Positions 62,382-64,000 of a stretch of 64,000 nucleotides of DNA are shown here, in pieces; within the stretch, counting starts at the first letter, position 1; the number at the start of each line of letters is the position of its first letter. The notes beneath the pieces are model-generated. The model was not told where the DNA came from. It worked only from the letters and a program-made list of their open reading frames with translations, and made no database searches. Both the position numbers and the translations under genes were made by a program. This DNA comes from Anderseniella sp963700885 (lineage in GTDB: Bacteria; Pseudomonadota; Alphaproteobacteria; Rhizobiales; Aestuariivirgaceae), in NCBI GenBank assembly GCA_963700885.1, contig CAVOZJ010000038.1:1-64000 (forward strand). The letters run 5' to 3'.

Positions 62382-63818
62382 ATGCGTCTCAGTGAAAAAT
62401 CGATGGCCGCAGCCAAGGCAACGCAAGTTGCCTACCAGCGCTCACAATTGACCGCCGGAATTGTGCATCTCGGTGTGGGGGCCTTTCACCGCGCTCATCA
62501 GGCCGTCTATGTCGACGATATTCTCAGGAACAATCCTGACTGGGCGATTGCCGGTGCATCACTGCGCAGCAAAACCGCAGCGGCCGCCCTGAATCCGCAA
62601 AATGGCCTGTACAGCCTGACCATTGATGATGCTTCAGGTTCCCGGTCACGCATTATTGGCAGCCTGATCGAGGTCATTGATGCCAGTTCAGGGTCCGGAC
62701 CGCTCCTGGAGCGCATGATCGACCCGGCAATCCGCATTGTCTCGTTGACGATTACCGAAAAGGGGTACTGTATCGACCCGTCTACAGGACACCTTGACCG
62801 GAATAACCAGGACATAGCAGCAGACCTGGAAACACCGGCTGCACCATGTTCCACCATTGGTATTGTTGTGGAAGCGCTGAGACGCAGAAAGGCTGCAGGC
62901 ACCGGCCCGTTCACGGTGCTGAGCTGTGACAACTTGCCGGAGAACGGACGGACAACCCGGGGCGCGGTGCGGGAACTGGCCGCGCTGCAGGACCCTGACT
63001 TGAGTGCCTGGATCGATGACAACGTCACGTTCCCCTCGACAATGGTGGACCGGATTGTTCCTGCAACCACGCCAAGCGATATTGACGCAATTGCCGGCAG
63101 ACTGGGCGTTGCCGACGCTGCGCCCGTGGTAACCGAACCGTTTTCCCAGTGGGTTGTTGAAGACCGGTTTTGCGCCGGGCGGCCGCCGTGGGAAGACGCA
63201 GGCGTGACATTTGTTGAAGATGTACATCCGTTTGAGGAAATGAAGCTGCGTATGCTCAACGGCAGCCATTCGACACTTGCCTATCTCGGTTATCTTGCCG
63301 GGCACGAAACGGTTGCCGATGCGATTGGCGATGACCGCATCCATTCGCTGGTACACGAAATGATGACATTTGAAATCATTCCCACGCTGGAGATGCCGGA
63401 TGAAGTCAACCTGCCTGCCTACAGGGACGCACTGCTGCAACGGTTTGCCAATCCGGGCCTGAAGCACAGAACCTGGCAGATTGCGATGGATGGCTCGCAA
63501 AAACTCCCGCAACGGCTATTGTCCACCATTCGCGACCGGCTGGCCCAAGGCCAACCGTTTGACCGCCTTGCTGCCGGGGTTGCAGGATGGATGCGGTATG
63601 TCACCGGCACGGACCTGGCGGGAAAGCCGATTGATGTACGTGACCCGCAGGCTGAAGAACTCAGGGTAATTGGCGAGTGCACGGCGGACAGTCCCGATGA
63701 CATGGTCAGGGCCTATGCAGGCGTCAGTCAGATATTTGGGCGCGACCTGGCCGCGGAACCGGTTTTTCTACGCTCGGTGACCCGCGCCCTGGCGAAACTG
63801 AATGAGGGAGATATGTGA
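62382..63818 (+). CDS. uxuB: D-mannonate (fructuronate) oxidoreductase
   Basis: The product has 478 residues from ATG 62382 (E. coli UxuB: 486). Mannitol-dehydrogenase family: GIVHLGVGAFHRAHQAVYVDD, LTITEKGYCID, LSCDNLPENG, FPSTMVDRIVPATT and the catalytic Lys in EEMKLRMLNGSHSTLAYLGYL. It reduces fructuronate to mannonate with NADH. It ends the visible uxu operon. KDG kinase and aldolase are not in the window. Confidence 0.93.
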   Translation: MRLSEKSMAAAKATQVAYQRSQLTAGIVHLGVGAFHRAHQAVYVDDILRNNPDWAIAGASLRSKTAAAALNPQNGLYSLTIDDASGSRSRIIGSLIEVIDASSGSGPLLERMIDPAIRIVSLTITEKGYCIDPSTGHLDRNNQDIAADLETPAAPCSTIGIVVEALRRRKAAGTGPFTVLSCDNLPENGRTTRGAVRELAALQDPDLSAWIDDNVTFPSTMVDRIVPATTPSDIDAIAGRLGVADAAPVVTEPFSQWVVEDRFCAGRPPWEDAGVTFVEDVHPFEEMKLRMLNGSHSTLAYLGYLAGHETVADAIGDDRIHSLVHEMMTFEIIPTLEMPDEVNLPAYRDALLQRFANPGLKHRTWQIAMDGSQKLPQRLLSTIRDRLAQGQPFDRLAAGVAGWMRYVTGTDLAGKPIDVRDPQAEELRVIGECTADSPDDMVRAYAGVSQIFGRDLAAEPVFLRSVTRALAKLNEGDM

Positions 63819-63945
63819 CGGGCGGGCTCAGGTATTTCGGCAAGCCAATTTACTGACCGGTTCGGGAATTATTTCTTTTCGATTGAAAAGTGCTTACCTA
63901 TAGATGGAAGGGCATTAATGCCCGGCCAGATTGTGGAGCAGTGAT
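63819..63945. other. Gap after uxuB
   Basis: About 127 bases hold no gene. A partial palindrome GGCATTAATGCC at 63910-63921 could be an operator or promoter element for the next gene. Whether the uxu operon ends here cannot be told. Confidence 0.4.
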
Positions 63946-64000
63946 TTGTCGTCCTATCCAGCAGAACTGGAGGTGTCGGTGTGGCGTGGTGCAGGCACAT
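63946..64000 (+). CDS. Possible succinate dehydrogenase/fumarate reductase iron-sulfur-type gene, N-terminal fragment
   Basis: From TTG 63946 (GGAG 7 nt upstream) 18 codons are open to the edge: SSYPAELEVSVWRGAG after the first residue. The LEVSVWRG strand resembles the first strand of Sdh/Frd iron-sulfur subunits. The identification rests on a short pattern and is tentative. Confidence 0.35.
   Translation, partial: MSSYPAELEVSVWRGAGT

Noticed and set aside
1..64000. CRISPR array, tRNA, rRNA, prophage or attachment sites
   Set aside because: No regular repeat-spacer pattern, no tRNA-like T-arm/anticodon set and no integrase was seen on reading both strands; by-eye reading may miss a single tRNA.

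Overview
The window looks like chromosomal DNA of an alphaproteobacterium, most likely of the Hyphomicrobiales (Rhizobiales) type. This is judged from an FnrN/FixK-like regulator with TTGA-N6-TCAA boxes, an Lrp-type regulator divergent from a single-chain putA, several TRAP and HAAT-type ABC transporters, and GntR/FCD and RpiR regulators. No rRNA, tRNA, CRISPR array or phage genes were seen.

Region 1 (1-11 kb) is a mixed, partly decaying stretch. It holds an IS3-family transposase remnant fused to a multiply frameshifted FMN/NAD(P) oxidoreductase pseudogene, small secreted proteins, an MscS channel with a BON domain, a PAP2 phosphatase, an XRE regulator with a palindromic operator, an intact paralogue of the oxidoreductase, and a NYN/LOTUS protein.

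Region 2 (11-22.6 kb) is a low-oxygen and stress block around an FNR-type regulator. It contains cbpA with a broken cbpM, three c-type cytochrome genes, a DUF1488 protein, a BT1/MFS transporter, a hemerythrin-like protein, a VIT-family membrane protein, Hsp20, a host-attachment-family protein, a shortened cation antiporter and an amino-acid permease. Most of these promoters carry FNR boxes. A related stress block (rhodanese, UspA, kinase fusion) lies at 49.9-53.6 kb.

Region 3 (22.9-46.3 kb) is catabolic. It starts with a GntR regulator, cupin, kduI, kduD and a three-gene TRAP transporter for (unsaturated) uronates. An Lrp regulator and putA follow, then an IS5-family insertion. Next comes an RpiR-controlled operon encoding a LivKHMGF-type ABC transporter, an unusual third ATPase, a cupin, a Gfo/Idh oxidoreductase, an SDR, an IlvD-type sugar-acid dehydratase and a semialdehyde dehydrogenase. 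An MhpD-type hydratase and an orphan 2-oxoglutarate dehydrogenase E1 paralogue follow (46.3-49.7 kb). Together these look like a route from a sugar or sugar acid to 2-oxoglutarate.

Region 4 (53.7-63.8 kb) is a glucuronate/fructuronate operon: GntR regulator with a perfect palindromic operator, TRAP transporter with fused DctQM, uxuA, two Gfo/Idh oxidoreductases, uxaC and uxuB. The last 55 bases appear to begin a succinate dehydrogenase/fumarate reductase iron-sulfur type gene.

Five otherwise conserved genes (cbpM, hsp20, a cupin, kduI, the third ABC ATPase) each carry a net +1 frameshift. This may be real decay or a sequence-quality problem and should be settled before functional conclusions are drawn.
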